64,000 nt of DNA from Micropterix aruncella (Eukaryota; Arthropoda; Insecta; Lepidoptera; Micropterigidae), in the NCBI GenBank assembly GCA_944548615.1, contig CALYMY010000056.1, forward strand, positions 62,001 to 126,000, in the 5' to 3' direction. Below, one piece after another: positions 1 to 10,727 of this stretch. The position numbers and the translations under genes were made by a program. Within the stretch, counting starts at the first letter, position 1. Each line of letters starts with the position of its first letter. The notes beneath the pieces are model-generated. The model was not told the DNA's origin. It was given only the letters and a program-made list of their open reading frames with translations, and made no database searches.

Positions 1-1715
1 CGTTAGGTTTACTCTATCTCGATTTATTTCGAAAAATGTGATTTTTTCATAATAATTTCCAAGTTCAAAATGAAAGTTTATATAAAAATTTTCAAAATAT
101 CAAAATTTCAAAAATGCTATTTTGTAGAGCTTAAGCGGGGTGTCGATCTCGCCAAAGACCGCAACGCGGTAGGTTTACTCTATCTCGATTTATTTCGAAA
201 AATGTGATTTTTTCATAACAATTTCTATGTTCAAAATGAAAGTTTATATAAAATTTTTCAAAATGTCAAAATTTCGAAAATGCCATTTTGTAGAGATTAC
301 CAAGGTCGTCGTTCTGTCCGAACGCCGTAACGCTATAGGTTTACTCTATCACGATCTTTTTCGAAAAATGTGATTTTTTCATAACAATTTCTATGTTTAA
401 AATGAAATTTTTCAAAATGTCAAAATTTCGAAAATGCCATTTTGTAGAGATTACCAAGGCCGTCGTTCTGTCCGAACGCCGTAACGCTATAGGTTTACTC
501 TATCACGATCTTTTTCGAAAAATGTGATTTTTTCATAATAATTTCTATGTTTAAAATGAAATTTTATATAAAATTTTTCAAAATGTCAAAATTTCAAAAA
601 TGCCATTTTGTAGAGCTTAAGCGGGGTGTCGATCTAGCCAAAGACCGCAACGCGGTAGGTTTACTCTATCACGGTCTTTTTCGAAAAATGTCATTTATTC
701 ATAACAATTTCTATGTTCAAAATGAAAGTTTATATAAAAAATTTCAAAATGTCAAAATTTCGAAAATGCCATTTCGTAGAGATTACCAAGGCCGTGGTTC
801 TGTCCGAACGCCGTAACGCTATAGGTTTACTCTATCACGATCTTTTTCGAAAAATGTGATTTTTTCATTATAATTTCTATGTTTAAAATGAAATTTTATA
901 TAAAATTTTTCAAAATGTCAAAATTTCAAAAATGCCATTTTGTAGAGCTTAAGCGGGGTGTCGATCTCGCCAAAGACCGCAACGCGGTAGGTTTACTCTA
1001 TCTCGATTTATTTCGAAAAATGTGATTTTTTCATAACAATTTCTATGTTCAAAATGAAAGTTTATATAAAAAATTTCAAAATGTCAAAATTTCGAAAATG
1101 CCATTTTGTAGAGATTACCAAGGCCGTCGTTCTGTCCGAACGCCGTAACCCTATAGGTTTACTCTATCACGATCTTTTTCGAAAAATGTGATTTTTTCAT
1201 AACAATTTCTATGTTTAAAATGAAATTTTATATAAAATTTTTCAAAATGTCAAAATTTCGAAAATGCCATTTTGTAGAGATTACCAAGGCCGTCGTTCTG
1301 TCCGAACGCCGTAACCCTATAGGTTTACTCTATCACGATCTTTTTCGAAAAATATGATTTTTTCATAATAATTTCTATGTTTAAAATGAAATTTTATATA
1401 AAATTTTTCAAAAAGTCAAAATTTCAAAAATGCCATTTTGTAGAGCTTAAGCGGGGTGTCGATCTCGCCAAAGACCGCAACGCGGTAGGTTTACTCTATC
1501 TCGTTCTTTTGTGAAAAATGTGATTTTTTCATAACAATTTCTATGTTCAAAATGAAAGTTTATATAAAAAATTTCAAAATGTCAAAATTTCGAAAATGCC
1601 ATTTCGTAGAGATTTCAAAGGCCTTCGTTATGCCCAAACACCGTAACGCGTTTTATTTACTCTATCACGGTCTTTTTCGAAAAATGACATTTATTCATAA
1701 CAATTTCTATGTTCA
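1..1715 (+). repeat. 166-bp satellite array, unit a (partial)
   Basis: The window opens 26 bp before the end of the first monomer of the array. Monomers 2 to 11 follow, starting at 27, then a 41-bp stub at 1675-1715. The monomer that starts at 359 is 154 bp because 12 bp are missing around 405-416, just before TTCAAAATG. No other unit has this deletion. Position 118 is T where the other units have C. Confidence 0.95.
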
Positions 1716-4109
1716 GGAGTTCCCTCGTCGGGAGCCAACCCTGGGTGCAGCAGCCATGTCATGGTGGAACTTAGTAATTGCCATCATAATGGAATGCCTA
1801 TACCAAATTTCACGTCTCTACGGTTGACCGTTGAGGAGTTCCCTCGTCGGGAGCCAACCCTGGGTGCAGCAGCCATGTCATGGTGGAACTTAGTAATTGC
1901 CATCATAATGGAATGCCTATACCAAATTTCACGTCTCTACGGTTGACCGTTGAGGAGTTCCCTCGTCGGGAGCCAACCCTGGGTGCAGCAGCGATGTCAT
2001 GGTGGAACTTAGAAATTGCCGTCATAATGGAATGCCTATACCAAATTTCACGTCTCTACGGTTGACCGTTGAGGAGTTCCCTCGTCGGGAGCCAACCCTG
2101 GGTGCAGCAGCCATGTCATGGTGGAACTTAGTAATTGCCATCATAATGGAATGCCTATACCAAATTTCACGTCTCTACGGTTGACCGTTGAGGAGTTCCC
2201 TCGTCGGGAGCCAACCCTGGGTGCAGCAGCCATGTCATGGTGGAACTTAGTAATTGCCATCATAATGGAATGCCTATACCAAATTTCACGTCTCTACGGT
2301 TGACCGTTGAGGAGTTCCCTCGTCGGGAGCCAACCCTGGGTGCAGCAGCCATGTCATGGTGGAACTTAGTAATTGCCATCATAATGGAATGCCTATACCA
2401 AATTTCACGTCTCTACGGTTGACCGTTGAGGAGTTCCCTCGTCGGGAGCCAACCCTGGGTGCAGCAGCCATGTCATGGTGGAACTTAGTAATTGCCATCA
2501 TAATGGAATGCCTATACCAAATTTCACGTCTCTACGGTTGACCGTTGAGGAGTTCCCTCGTCGGGAGCCAACCCTGGGTGCAGCAGCGATGTCATGGTGG
2601 AACTTAGAAATTGCCGTCATAATGGAATGCCTATACCAAATTTCACGTCTCTACGGTTGACCGTTGAGGAGTTCCCTCGTCGGGAGCCAACCCTGGGTGC
2701 AGCAGCCATGTCATGGTGGAACTTAGTAATTGCCATCATAATGGAATGCCTATACCAAATTTCACGTCTCTACGGTTGACCGTTGAGGAGTTCCCTCGTC
2801 GGGAGCCAACCCTGGGTGCAGCAGCCATGTCATGGTGGAACTTAGTAATTGCCATCATAATGGAATGCCTATACCAAATTTCACGTCTCTACGGTTGACC
2901 GTTGAGGAGTTCCCTCGTCGGGAGCCAACCCTGGGTGCAGCAGCCATGTCATGGTGGAACTTAGTAATTGCCATCATAATGGAATGCCTATACCAAATTT
3001 CACGTCTCTACGGTTGACCGTTGAGGAGTTCCCTCGTCGGGAGCCAACCCTGGGTGCAGCAGCGATGTCATGGTGGAACTTAGAAATTGCCGTCATAATG
3101 GAATGCCTATACCAAATTTCACGTCTCTACGGTTGACCGTTGAGGAGTTCCCTCGTCGGGAGCCAACCCTGGGTGCAGCAGCCATGTCATGGTGGAACTT
3201 AGTAATTGCCATCATAATGGAATGCCTATACCAAATTTCACGTCTCTACGGTTGACCGTTGAGGAGTTCCCTCGTCGGGAGCCAACCCTGGGTGCAGCAG
3301 CCATGTCATGGTGGAACTTAGTAATTGCCATCATAATGGAATGCCTATACCAAATTTCACGTCTCTACGGTTGACCGTTGAGGAGTTCCCTCGTCGGGAG
3401 CCAACCCTGGGTGCAGCAGCCATGTCATGGTGGAACTTAGTAATTGCCATCATAATGGAATGCCTATACCAAATTTCACGTCTCTACGGTTGACCGTTGA
3501 GGAGTTCCCTCGTCGGGAGCCAACCCTGGGTGCAGCAGCCATGTCATGGTGGAACTTAGTAATTGCCATCATAATGGAATGCCTATACCAAATTTCACGT
3601 CTCTACGGTTGACCGTTGAGGAGTTCCCTCGTCGGGAGCCAACCCTGGGTGCAGCAGCCATGTCATGGTGGAACTTAGTAATTGCCATCATAATGGAATG
3701 CCTATACCAAATTTCACGTCTCTACGGTTGACCGTTGAGGAGTTCCCTCGTCGGGAGCCAACCCTGGGTGCAGCAGCCATGTCATGGTGGAACTTAGTAA
3801 TTGCCATCATAATGGAATGCCTATACCAAATTTCACGTCTCTACGGTTGACCGTTGAGGAGTTCCCTCGTCGGGAGCCAACCCTGGGTGCAGCAGCCATG
3901 TCATGGTGGAACTTAGTAATTGCCATCATAATGGAATGCCTATACCAAATTTCACGTCTCTACGGTTGACCGTTGAGAAGTTCCCTCGTCGGGAGCCAAC
4001 CCTGGGTGCAGCAGCCATGTCATGGTGGAACTTAGTAATTGCCATCATAATGGAATGCCTATACCAAATTTCACGTCTCTACGGTTGACCGTTGAGGAGT
4101 TCCCTCGTC
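1716..4109 (+). repeat. 119-bp satellite array, unit a: 20 copies plus 14 bp
   Basis: This is the longest 119-bp array in the window. Variant B copies (GCGATG and TTAGAAATTGCCGTC instead of GCCATG and TTAGTAATTGCCATC) are copies 3, 8 and 12. The GAAG-start copy is copy 20. The canonical array has 12 copies with B at 3 and 8, so eight copies were gained after copy 7. Confidence 0.96.
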
Positions 4110-4121
4110 CTTGTCACGTAC

Positions 4122-4268
4122 CTCTTTCCGTAGGTTGTTTACTCCTTTTAATTCGTTTAACGCCTCGCGGGCAATATCTCTGGCTCTTTCCGGTATTTCT
4201 TCGAAATTCCGAAACGGCACTTCTATTTCTGTGGTCTCCATATTGTCTCTTCTCGTTGATCAAAGGCA
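4122..4268 (-). other. Putative internal exon, repeated in every spacer
   Basis: On the minus strand a pyrimidine-rich stretch ending TTTTCAG (AG at 4270-4269) is followed by 147 bp and then GAG|GTACGT, a good splice-donor match. An ATG at 4241-4239 has A at -3 and G at +4, and gives exactly 40 codons up to the donor. The peptide is acidic at its start (METTEIEVPF) and then has a charged, helix-like stretch (EEIPERARDIAREALNEL). Without splicing the frame continues 16 more codons into the 119-bp repeat and stops at 4073-4071. A second frame is also open across the block, so the true frame is not proven. The family is not recognised. Equivalent blocks start at 8152, 12182, 15022, 19052, 23674, 27704, 31734, 35764, 39960, 44820, 56308 and 60338. 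Confidence 0.35.
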
Positions 4269-4319
4269 CTGAAAATGAAAATGAAAAAGCACAGATTAAA
4301 TAGTATTGAAAAGTAATTA

Positions 4320-4334
4320 AAGAAGAAGAAGAAG
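4320..4334 (+). repeat. GAA microsatellite in spacer
   Basis: Five near-perfect AGA/GAA triplets directly downstream of the TTAA at 4317-4320. The tract has the same length in all spacers I checked, including right of the insertion at 52476, so it is not an independently expanding microsatellite. Confidence 0.85.
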
Positions 4335-4488
4335 ACGAGATAAAAAGCAGAAGCAATGAAATGAAAAGCGTTCTAAAACCCTATCTTTTGACACCTCGCT
4401 TGTGTGTATATGATAAAATAAAGAATATAATATTTAATTTATTAAACGAAGCCGCGGGAAAAATACTAAAACTCCCTTGGCTCGGATC

Positions 4489-4658
4489 GCTACTATTGAA
4501 AACAAACATCGTAAAATCGATAAATAAACTTTCGCAAGTATGACGAGGGCTGAAGTTACCATAGAAACAGAAATCGTTAAATCGATAAATATTCTATTGC
4601 GAGTCGGGCCACCGCCTGAGCTCGTTACTATGGAAACAAAACCGTTAAATCGATAAAT
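4489..4658 (+). repeat. Three diverged ~67-bp direct repeats in spacer
   Basis: Repeat starts are at 4489, 4555 and 4624 (spacing 66 and 69 bp). Each begins with a GCTACTATTGAAAAC / GTTACCATAGAAAC / GTTACTATGGAAAC block and contains TAAATCGATAAAT or AAAATCGATAAAT near its 3' end. Divergence between the three is far greater than between units, so they predate amplification of the 4-kb unit. The second and third blocks fit the degenerate RFX X-box pattern RYYNYY-WW-RRNRAC. TATCGAT on the minus strand is one base from the DRE core, and CGATA is the BEAF-type core. These motif matches are short and may be chance. The same block lies at the same offset in every complete spacer. Confidence 0.8.
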
Positions 4659-4830
4659 CAATATACCTATACAGATATTAAATCGTCTATAATTCCGTTA
4701 ATATTACTCAGATTTGAAAATTAAAAGAAGCGTTAGATGCGCAAAGCAAAACTCTATTAGATAATAATAAACAGGGAGGACTATTGATGCCTTTTAGCGC
4801 AATAGCCCTCAAACGTCGGAAGCCAATTTA

Positions 4831-6697
4831 TTTCGAAAAATGTGATTTTTTCATAACAATTTCTATGTTCAAAATGAAAGTTTATATAAAAAAATTCAAA
4901 ATGTCAAAATTTCGAAAATGCCATTTCGTAGAGATTTCAAAGGCCTTCGTTCTGTCCGAACACCGTAACGCGTTAGGTTTACTCTATCTCGATTTATTTC
5001 GAAAAATGTGATTTTTTCATAATAATTTCCAAGTTCAAAATGAAAGTTTATATAAAAATTTTCAAAATATCAAAATTTCAAAAATGCCATTTTGTAGAGC
5101 TTAAGCGGGGTGTCGATCTCGCCAAAGACCGCAACGCGGTAGGTTTACTCTATCTCGATTTATTTCGAAAAATGTGATTTTTTCATAACAATTTCTATGT
5201 TCAAAATGAAAGTTTATATAAAATTTTTCAAAATGTCAAAATTTCGAAAATGCCATTTTGTAGAGATTACCAAGGTCGTCGTTCTGTCCGAACGCCGTAA
5301 CGCTATAGGTTTACTCTATCACGATCTTTTTCGAAAAATGTGATTTTTTCATAACAATTTCTATGTTTAAAATGAAATTTTATATAAAATTTTTCAAAAT
5401 GTCAAAATTTCGAAAATGCCATTTTGTAGAGATTACCAAGGCCGTCGTTCTGTCCGAACGCCGTAACGCTATAGGTTTACTCTATCACGATCTTTTTCGA
5501 AAAATGTGATTTTTTCATAATAATTTCTATGTTTAAAATGAAATTTTATATAAAATTTTTCAAAATGTCAAAATTTCAAAAATGCCATTTTGTAGAGCTT
5601 AAGCGGGGTGTCGATCTAGCCAAAGACCGCAACGCGGTAGGTTTACTCTATCACGGTCTTTTTCGAAAAATGTCATTTATTCATAACAATTTCTATGTTC
5701 AAAATGAAAGTTTATATAAAAAATTTCAAAATGTCAAAATTTCGAAAATGCCATTTCGTAGAGATTACCAAGGCCGTGGTTCTGTCCGAACGCCGTAACG
5801 CTATAGGTTTACTCTATCACGATCTTTTTCGAAAAATGTGATTTTTTCATTATAATTTCTATGTTTAAAATGAAATTTTATATAAAATTTTTCAAAATGT
5901 CAAAATTTCAAAAATGCCATTTTGTAGAGCTTAAGCGGGGTGTCGATCTCGCCAAAGACCGCAACGCGGTAGGTTTACTCTATCTCGATTTATTTCGAAA
6001 AATGTGATTTTTTCATAACAATTTCTATGTTCAAAATGAAAGTTTATATAAAAAATTTCAAAATGTCAAAATTTCGAAAATGCCATTTTGTAGAGATTAC
6101 CAAGGCCGTCGTTCTGTCCGAACGCCGTAACCCTATAGGTTTACTCTATCACGATCTTTTTCGAAAAATGTGATTTTTTCATAACAATTTCTATGTTTAA
6201 AATGAAATTTTATATAAAATTTTTCAAAATGTCAAAATTTCGAAAATGCCATTTTGTAGAGATTACCAAGGCCGTCGTTCTGTCCGAACGCCGTAACCCT
6301 ATAGGTTTACTCTATCACGATCTTTTTCGAAAAATATGATTTTTTCATAATAATTTCTATGTTTAAAATGAAATTTTATATAAAATTTTTCAAAAAGTCA
6401 AAATTTCAAAAATGCCATTTTGTAGAGCTTAAGCGGGGTGTCGATCTCGCCAAAGACCGCAACGCGGTAGGTTTACTCTATCTCGTTCTTTTGTGAAAAA
6501 TGTGATTTTTTCATAACAATTTCTATGTTCAAAATGAAAGTTTATATAAAAAATTTCAAAATGTCAAAATTTCGAAAATGCCATTTCGTAGAGATTTCAA
6601 AGGCCTTCGTTATGCCCAAACACCGTAACGCGTTTTATTTACTCTATCACGGTCTTTTTCGAAAAATGACATTTATTCATAACAATTTCTATGTTCA
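4831..6697 (+). repeat. 166-bp satellite array (reference copy, unit b): 11 monomers plus 41-bp stub
   Basis: Monomers start with TTTCGAAAAATGTGA at 4831, 4997, 5163, 5329, 5495, 5661, 5827, 5993, 6159, 6325 and 6491 (the last variant TTTTGTGAAAAATG). A stub at 6657-6697 is cut inside ATGTTCA. Each monomer has an AT-rich two thirds and a GC-richer block that defines three families: E (GAGATTTCAAAGGCCTTCG), S (GAGCTTAAGCGGGGTGTCGA) and N (GAGATTACCAAGGCCGTCG). The order is E S N N S N S N N S E. Monomers 1, 6 and 11 also share CCATTTCGTAG where the others have CCATTTTGTAG, so a five-monomer (830-bp) register is embedded. A period of 166 is not a multiple of 3, and no long frame survives. Confidence 0.96.
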
Positions 6698-8139
6698 GGA
6701 GTTCCCTCGTCGGGAGCCAACCCTGGGTGCAGCAGCCATGTCATGGTGGAACTTAGTAATTGCCATCATAATGGAATGCCTATACCAAATTTCACGTCTC
6801 TACGGTTGACCGTTGAGGAGTTCCCTCGTCGGGAGCCAACCCTGGGTGCAGCAGCCATGTCATGGTGGAACTTAGTAATTGCCATCATAATGGAATGCCT
6901 ATACCAAATTTCACGTCTCTACGGTTGACCGTTGAGGAGTTCCCTCGTCGGGAGCCAACCCTGGGTGCAGCAGCGATGTCATGGTGGAACTTAGAAATTG
7001 CCGTCATAATGGAATGCCTATACCAAATTTCACGTCTCTACGGTTGACCGTTGAGGAGTTCCCTCGTCGGGAGCCAACCCTGGGTGCAGCAGCCATGTCA
7101 TGGTGGAACTTAGTAATTGCCATCATAATGGAATGCCTATACCAAATTTCACGTCTCTACGGTTGACCGTTGAGGAGTTCCCTCGTCGGGAGCCAACCCT
7201 GGGTGCAGCAGCCATGTCATGGTGGAACTTAGTAATTGCCATCATAATGGAATGCCTATACCAAATTTCACGTCTCTACGGTTGACCGTTGAGGAGTTCC
7301 CTCGTCGGGAGCCAACCCTGGGTGCAGCAGCCATGTCATGGTGGAACTTAGTAATTGCCATCATAATGGAATGCCTATACCAAATTTCACGTCTCTACGG
7401 TTGACCGTTGAGGAGTTCCCTCGTCGGGAGCCAACCCTGGGTGCAGCAGCCATGTCATGGTGGAACTTAGTAATTGCCATCATAATGGAATGCCTATACC
7501 AAATTTCACGTCTCTACGGTTGACCGTTGAGGAGTTCCCTCGTCGGGAGCCAACCCTGGGTGCAGCAGCGATGTCATGGTGGAACTTAGAAATTGCCGTC
7601 ATAATGGAATGCCTATACCAAATTTCACGTCTCTACGGTTGACCGTTGAGGAGTTCCCTCGTCGGGAGCCAACCCTGGGTGCAGCAGCCATGTCATGGTG
7701 GAACTTAGTAATTGCCATCATAATGGAATGCCTATACCAAATTTCACGTCTCTACGGTTGACCGTTGAGGAGTTCCCTCGTCGGGAGCCAACCCTGGGTG
7801 CAGCAGCCATGTCATGGTGGAACTTAGTAATTGCCATCATAATGGAATGCCTATACCAAATTTCACGTCTCTACGGTTGACCGTTGAGGAGTTCCCTCGT
7901 CGGGAGCCAACCCTGGGTGCAGCAGCCATGTCATGGTGGAACTTAGTAATTGCCATCATAATGGAATGCCTATACCAAATTTCACGTCTCTACGGTTGAC
8001 CGTTGAGAAGTTCCCTCGTCGGGAGCCAACCCTGGGTGCAGCAGCCATGTCATGGTGGAACTTAGTAATTGCCATCATAATGGAATGCCTATACCAAATT
8101 TCACGTCTCTACGGTTGACCGTTGAGGAGTTCCCTCGTC
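6698..8139 (+). repeat. 119-bp satellite array (reference copy, unit b): 12 copies plus 14 bp
   Basis: Copies start with GGAGTTCCCTCGTCGGGAG every 119 bp from 6698. Variant B copies are 3 and 8, copy 12 starts GAAG instead of GGAG, and the array ends in a 14-bp partial copy (8126-8139) before CTTGTCACG. The array follows the 166-bp stub with no intervening sequence. The 119-mer has no similarity I can see to the 166-mer. Its half ACCAAATTTCACGTCTCTACGG...CCGTTGAGGAGTTCC resembles the tails of many insect transposable elements as I recall them, so a transposon origin is possible. Confidence 0.96.
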
Positions 8140-8860
8140 CTTGTCACGTACCTCTTTCCGTAGGTTGTTTACTCCTTTTAATTCGTTTAACGCCTCGCGG
8201 GCAATATCTCTGGCTCTTTCCGGTATTTCTTCGAAATTCCGAAACGGCACTTCTATTTCTGTGGTCTCCATATTGTCTCTTCTCGTTGATCAAAGGCACT
8301 GAAAATGAAAATGAAAAAGCACAGATTAAATAGTATTGAAAAGTAATTAAAGAAGAAGAAGAAGACGAGATAAAAAGCAGAAGCAATGAAATGAAAAGCG
8401 TTCTAAAACCCTATCTTTTGACACCTCGCTTGTGTGTATATGATAAAATAAAGAATATAATATTTAATTTATTAAACGAAGCCGCGGGAAAAATACTAAA
8501 ACTCCCTTGGCTCGGATCGCTACTATTGAAAACAAACATCGTAAAATCGATAAATAAACTTTCGCAAGTATGACGAGGGCTGAAGTTACCATAGAAACAG
8601 AAATCGTTAAATCGATAAATATTCTATTGCGAGTCGGGCCACCGCCTGAGCTCGTTACTATGGAAACAAAACCGTTAAATCGATAAATCAATATACCTAT
8701 ACAGATATTAAATCGTCTATAATTCCGTTAATATTACTCAGATTTGAAAATTAAAAGAAGCGTTAGATGCGCAAAGCAAAACTCTATTAGATAATAATAA
8801 ACAGGGAGGACTATTGATGCCTTTTAGCGCAATAGCCCTCAAACGTCGGAAGCCAATTTA
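8140..8860 (+). repeat. Spacer, unit c
   Basis: Full-length 721 bp; no difference from unit b seen by eye. Confidence 0.93.
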
Positions 8861-10727
8861 TTTCGAAAAATGTGATTTTTTCATAACAATTTCTATGTTC
8901 AAAATGAAAGTTTATATAAAAAAATTCAAAATGTCAAAATTTCGAAAATGCCATTTCGTAGAGATTTCAAAGGCCTTCGTTCTGTCCGAACACCGTAACG
9001 CGTTAGGTTTACTCTATCTCGATTTATTTCGAAAAATGTGATTTTTTCATAATAATTTCCAAGTTCAAAATGAAAGTTTATATAAAAATTTTCAAAATAT
9101 CAAAATTTCAAAAATGCCATTTTGTAGAGCTTAAGCGGGGTGTCGATCTCGCCAAAGACCGCAACGCGGTAGGTTTACTCTATCTCGATTTATTTCGAAA
9201 AATGTGATTTTTTCATAACAATTTCTATGTTCAAAATGAAAGTTTATATAAAATTTTTCAAAATGTCAAAATTTCGAAAATGCCATTTTGTAGAGATTAC
9301 CAAGGTCGTCGTTCTGTCCGAACGCCGTAACGCTATAGGTTTACTCTATCACGATCTTTTTCGAAAAATGTGATTTTTTCATAACAATTTCTATGTTTAA
9401 AATGAAATTTTATATAAAATTTTTCAAAATGTCAAAATTTCGAAAATGCCATTTTGTAGAGATTACCAAGGCCGTCGTTCTGTCCGAACGCCGTAACGCT
9501 ATAGGTTTACTCTATCACGATCTTTTTCGAAAAATGTGATTTTTTCATAATAATTTCTATGTTTAAAATGAAATTTTATATAAAATTTTTCAAAATGTCA
9601 AAATTTCAAAAATGCCATTTTGTAGAGCTTAAGCGGGGTGTCGATCTAGCCAAAGACCGCAACGCGGTAGGTTTACTCTATCACGGTCTTTTTCGAAAAA
9701 TGTCATTTATTCATAACAATTTCTATGTTCAAAATGAAAGTTTATATAAAAAATTTCAAAATGTCAAAATTTCGAAAATGCCATTTCGTAGAGATTACCA
9801 AGGCCGTGGTTCTGTCCGAACGCCGTAACGCTATAGGTTTACTCTATCACGATCTTTTTCGAAAAATGTGATTTTTTCATTATAATTTCTATGTTTAAAA
9901 TGAAATTTTATATAAAATTTTTCAAAATGTCAAAATTTCAAAAATGCCATTTTGTAGAGCTTAAGCGGGGTGTCGATCTCGCCAAAGACCGCAACGCGGT
10001 AGGTTTACTCTATCTCGATTTATTTCGAAAAATGTGATTTTTTCATAACAATTTCTATGTTCAAAATGAAAGTTTATATAAAAAATTTCAAAATGTCAAA
10101 ATTTCGAAAATGCCATTTTGTAGAGATTACCAAGGCCGTCGTTCTGTCCGAACGCCGTAACCCTATAGGTTTACTCTATCACGATCTTTTTCGAAAAATG
10201 TGATTTTTTCATAACAATTTCTATGTTTAAAATGAAATTTTATATAAAATTTTTCAAAATGTCAAAATTTCGAAAATGCCATTTTGTAGAGATTACCAAG
10301 GCCGTCGTTCTGTCCGAACGCCGTAACCCTATAGGTTTACTCTATCACGATCTTTTTCGAAAAATATGATTTTTTCATAATAATTTCTATGTTTAAAATG
10401 AAATTTTATATAAAATTTTTCAAAAAGTCAAAATTTCAAAAATGCCATTTTGTAGAGCTTAAGCGGGGTGTCGATCTCGCCAAAGACCGCAACGCGGTAG
10501 GTTTACTCTATCTCGTTCTTTTGTGAAAAATGTGATTTTTTCATAACAATTTCTATGTTCAAAATGAAAGTTTATATAAAAAATTTCAAAATGTCAAAAT
10601 TTCGAAAATGCCATTTCGTAGAGATTTCAAAGGCCTTCGTTATGCCCAAACACCGTAACGCGTTTTATTTACTCTATCACGGTCTTTTTCGAAAAATGAC
10701 ATTTATTCATAACAATTTCTATGTTCA
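8861..10727 (+). repeat. 166-bp satellite array, unit c
   Basis: Eleven monomers plus the 41-bp stub in the reference order. Confidence 0.95.

Larger units (their letters stand above)
4110..4830 (+). repeat. Spacer segment of the higher-order unit (reference copy, unit b)
   Basis: A 721-bp segment between the 119-bp array and the next 166-bp array. In order it contains: the minus-strand exon-like block (4122-4268), a pyrimidine-rich tract on the minus strand just upstream of it, a TTAA at 4317-4320 that is the insertion target in unit l, a short GAA tract (4320-4334), AT-rich sequence, three ~67-bp diverged repeats (4489-4658) and an AT-rich tail that runs straight into the first 166-bp monomer at 4831. 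Short frames of 60 aa (plus, 4361-4543) and 75 aa (minus, 4434-4661) exist but look like chance; the 75-aa one simply reads through the three ~67-bp repeats. Confidence 0.93.

Noticed and set aside
1716..4303. Chains of overlapping 61-codon plus-strand frames in the 119-bp arrays (starting MVELSNCHHNG)
   Set aside because: 119 is not a multiple of 3, so every copy shifts frame and hits the same TGA. They are a by-product of the repeat and cannot form a repeat protein.
4361..4661. Spacer frames of 60 aa (plus) and 75 aa (minus)
   Set aside because: They overlap on opposite strands. The minus frame only reads the three ~67-bp repeats. No recognisable feature.
4772..4790. GGGAGGA followed by ATTGATG, which looks like a bacterial ribosome binding site and start
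   Set aside because: Everything else is eukaryotic satellite DNA, and the frame it would open runs into the 166-bp repeat.
4784..5011. 75-, 89- and 94-codon frames in the 166-bp arrays
   Set aside because: 166 is not a multiple of 3. The frames are short, Phe/Lys-rich as expected from AT-rich DNA, and end in the next monomer.
6698..8139. CRISPR array
   Set aside because: Repeats are contiguous with no unique spacers, there are no cas genes, and the period is too long.
4110..8139. Ribosomal DNA intergenic spacer, which also has sub-repeat arrays in a multi-kb unit
   Set aside because: No part of any 18S, 5.8S, 28S or 5S gene is present in any unit.
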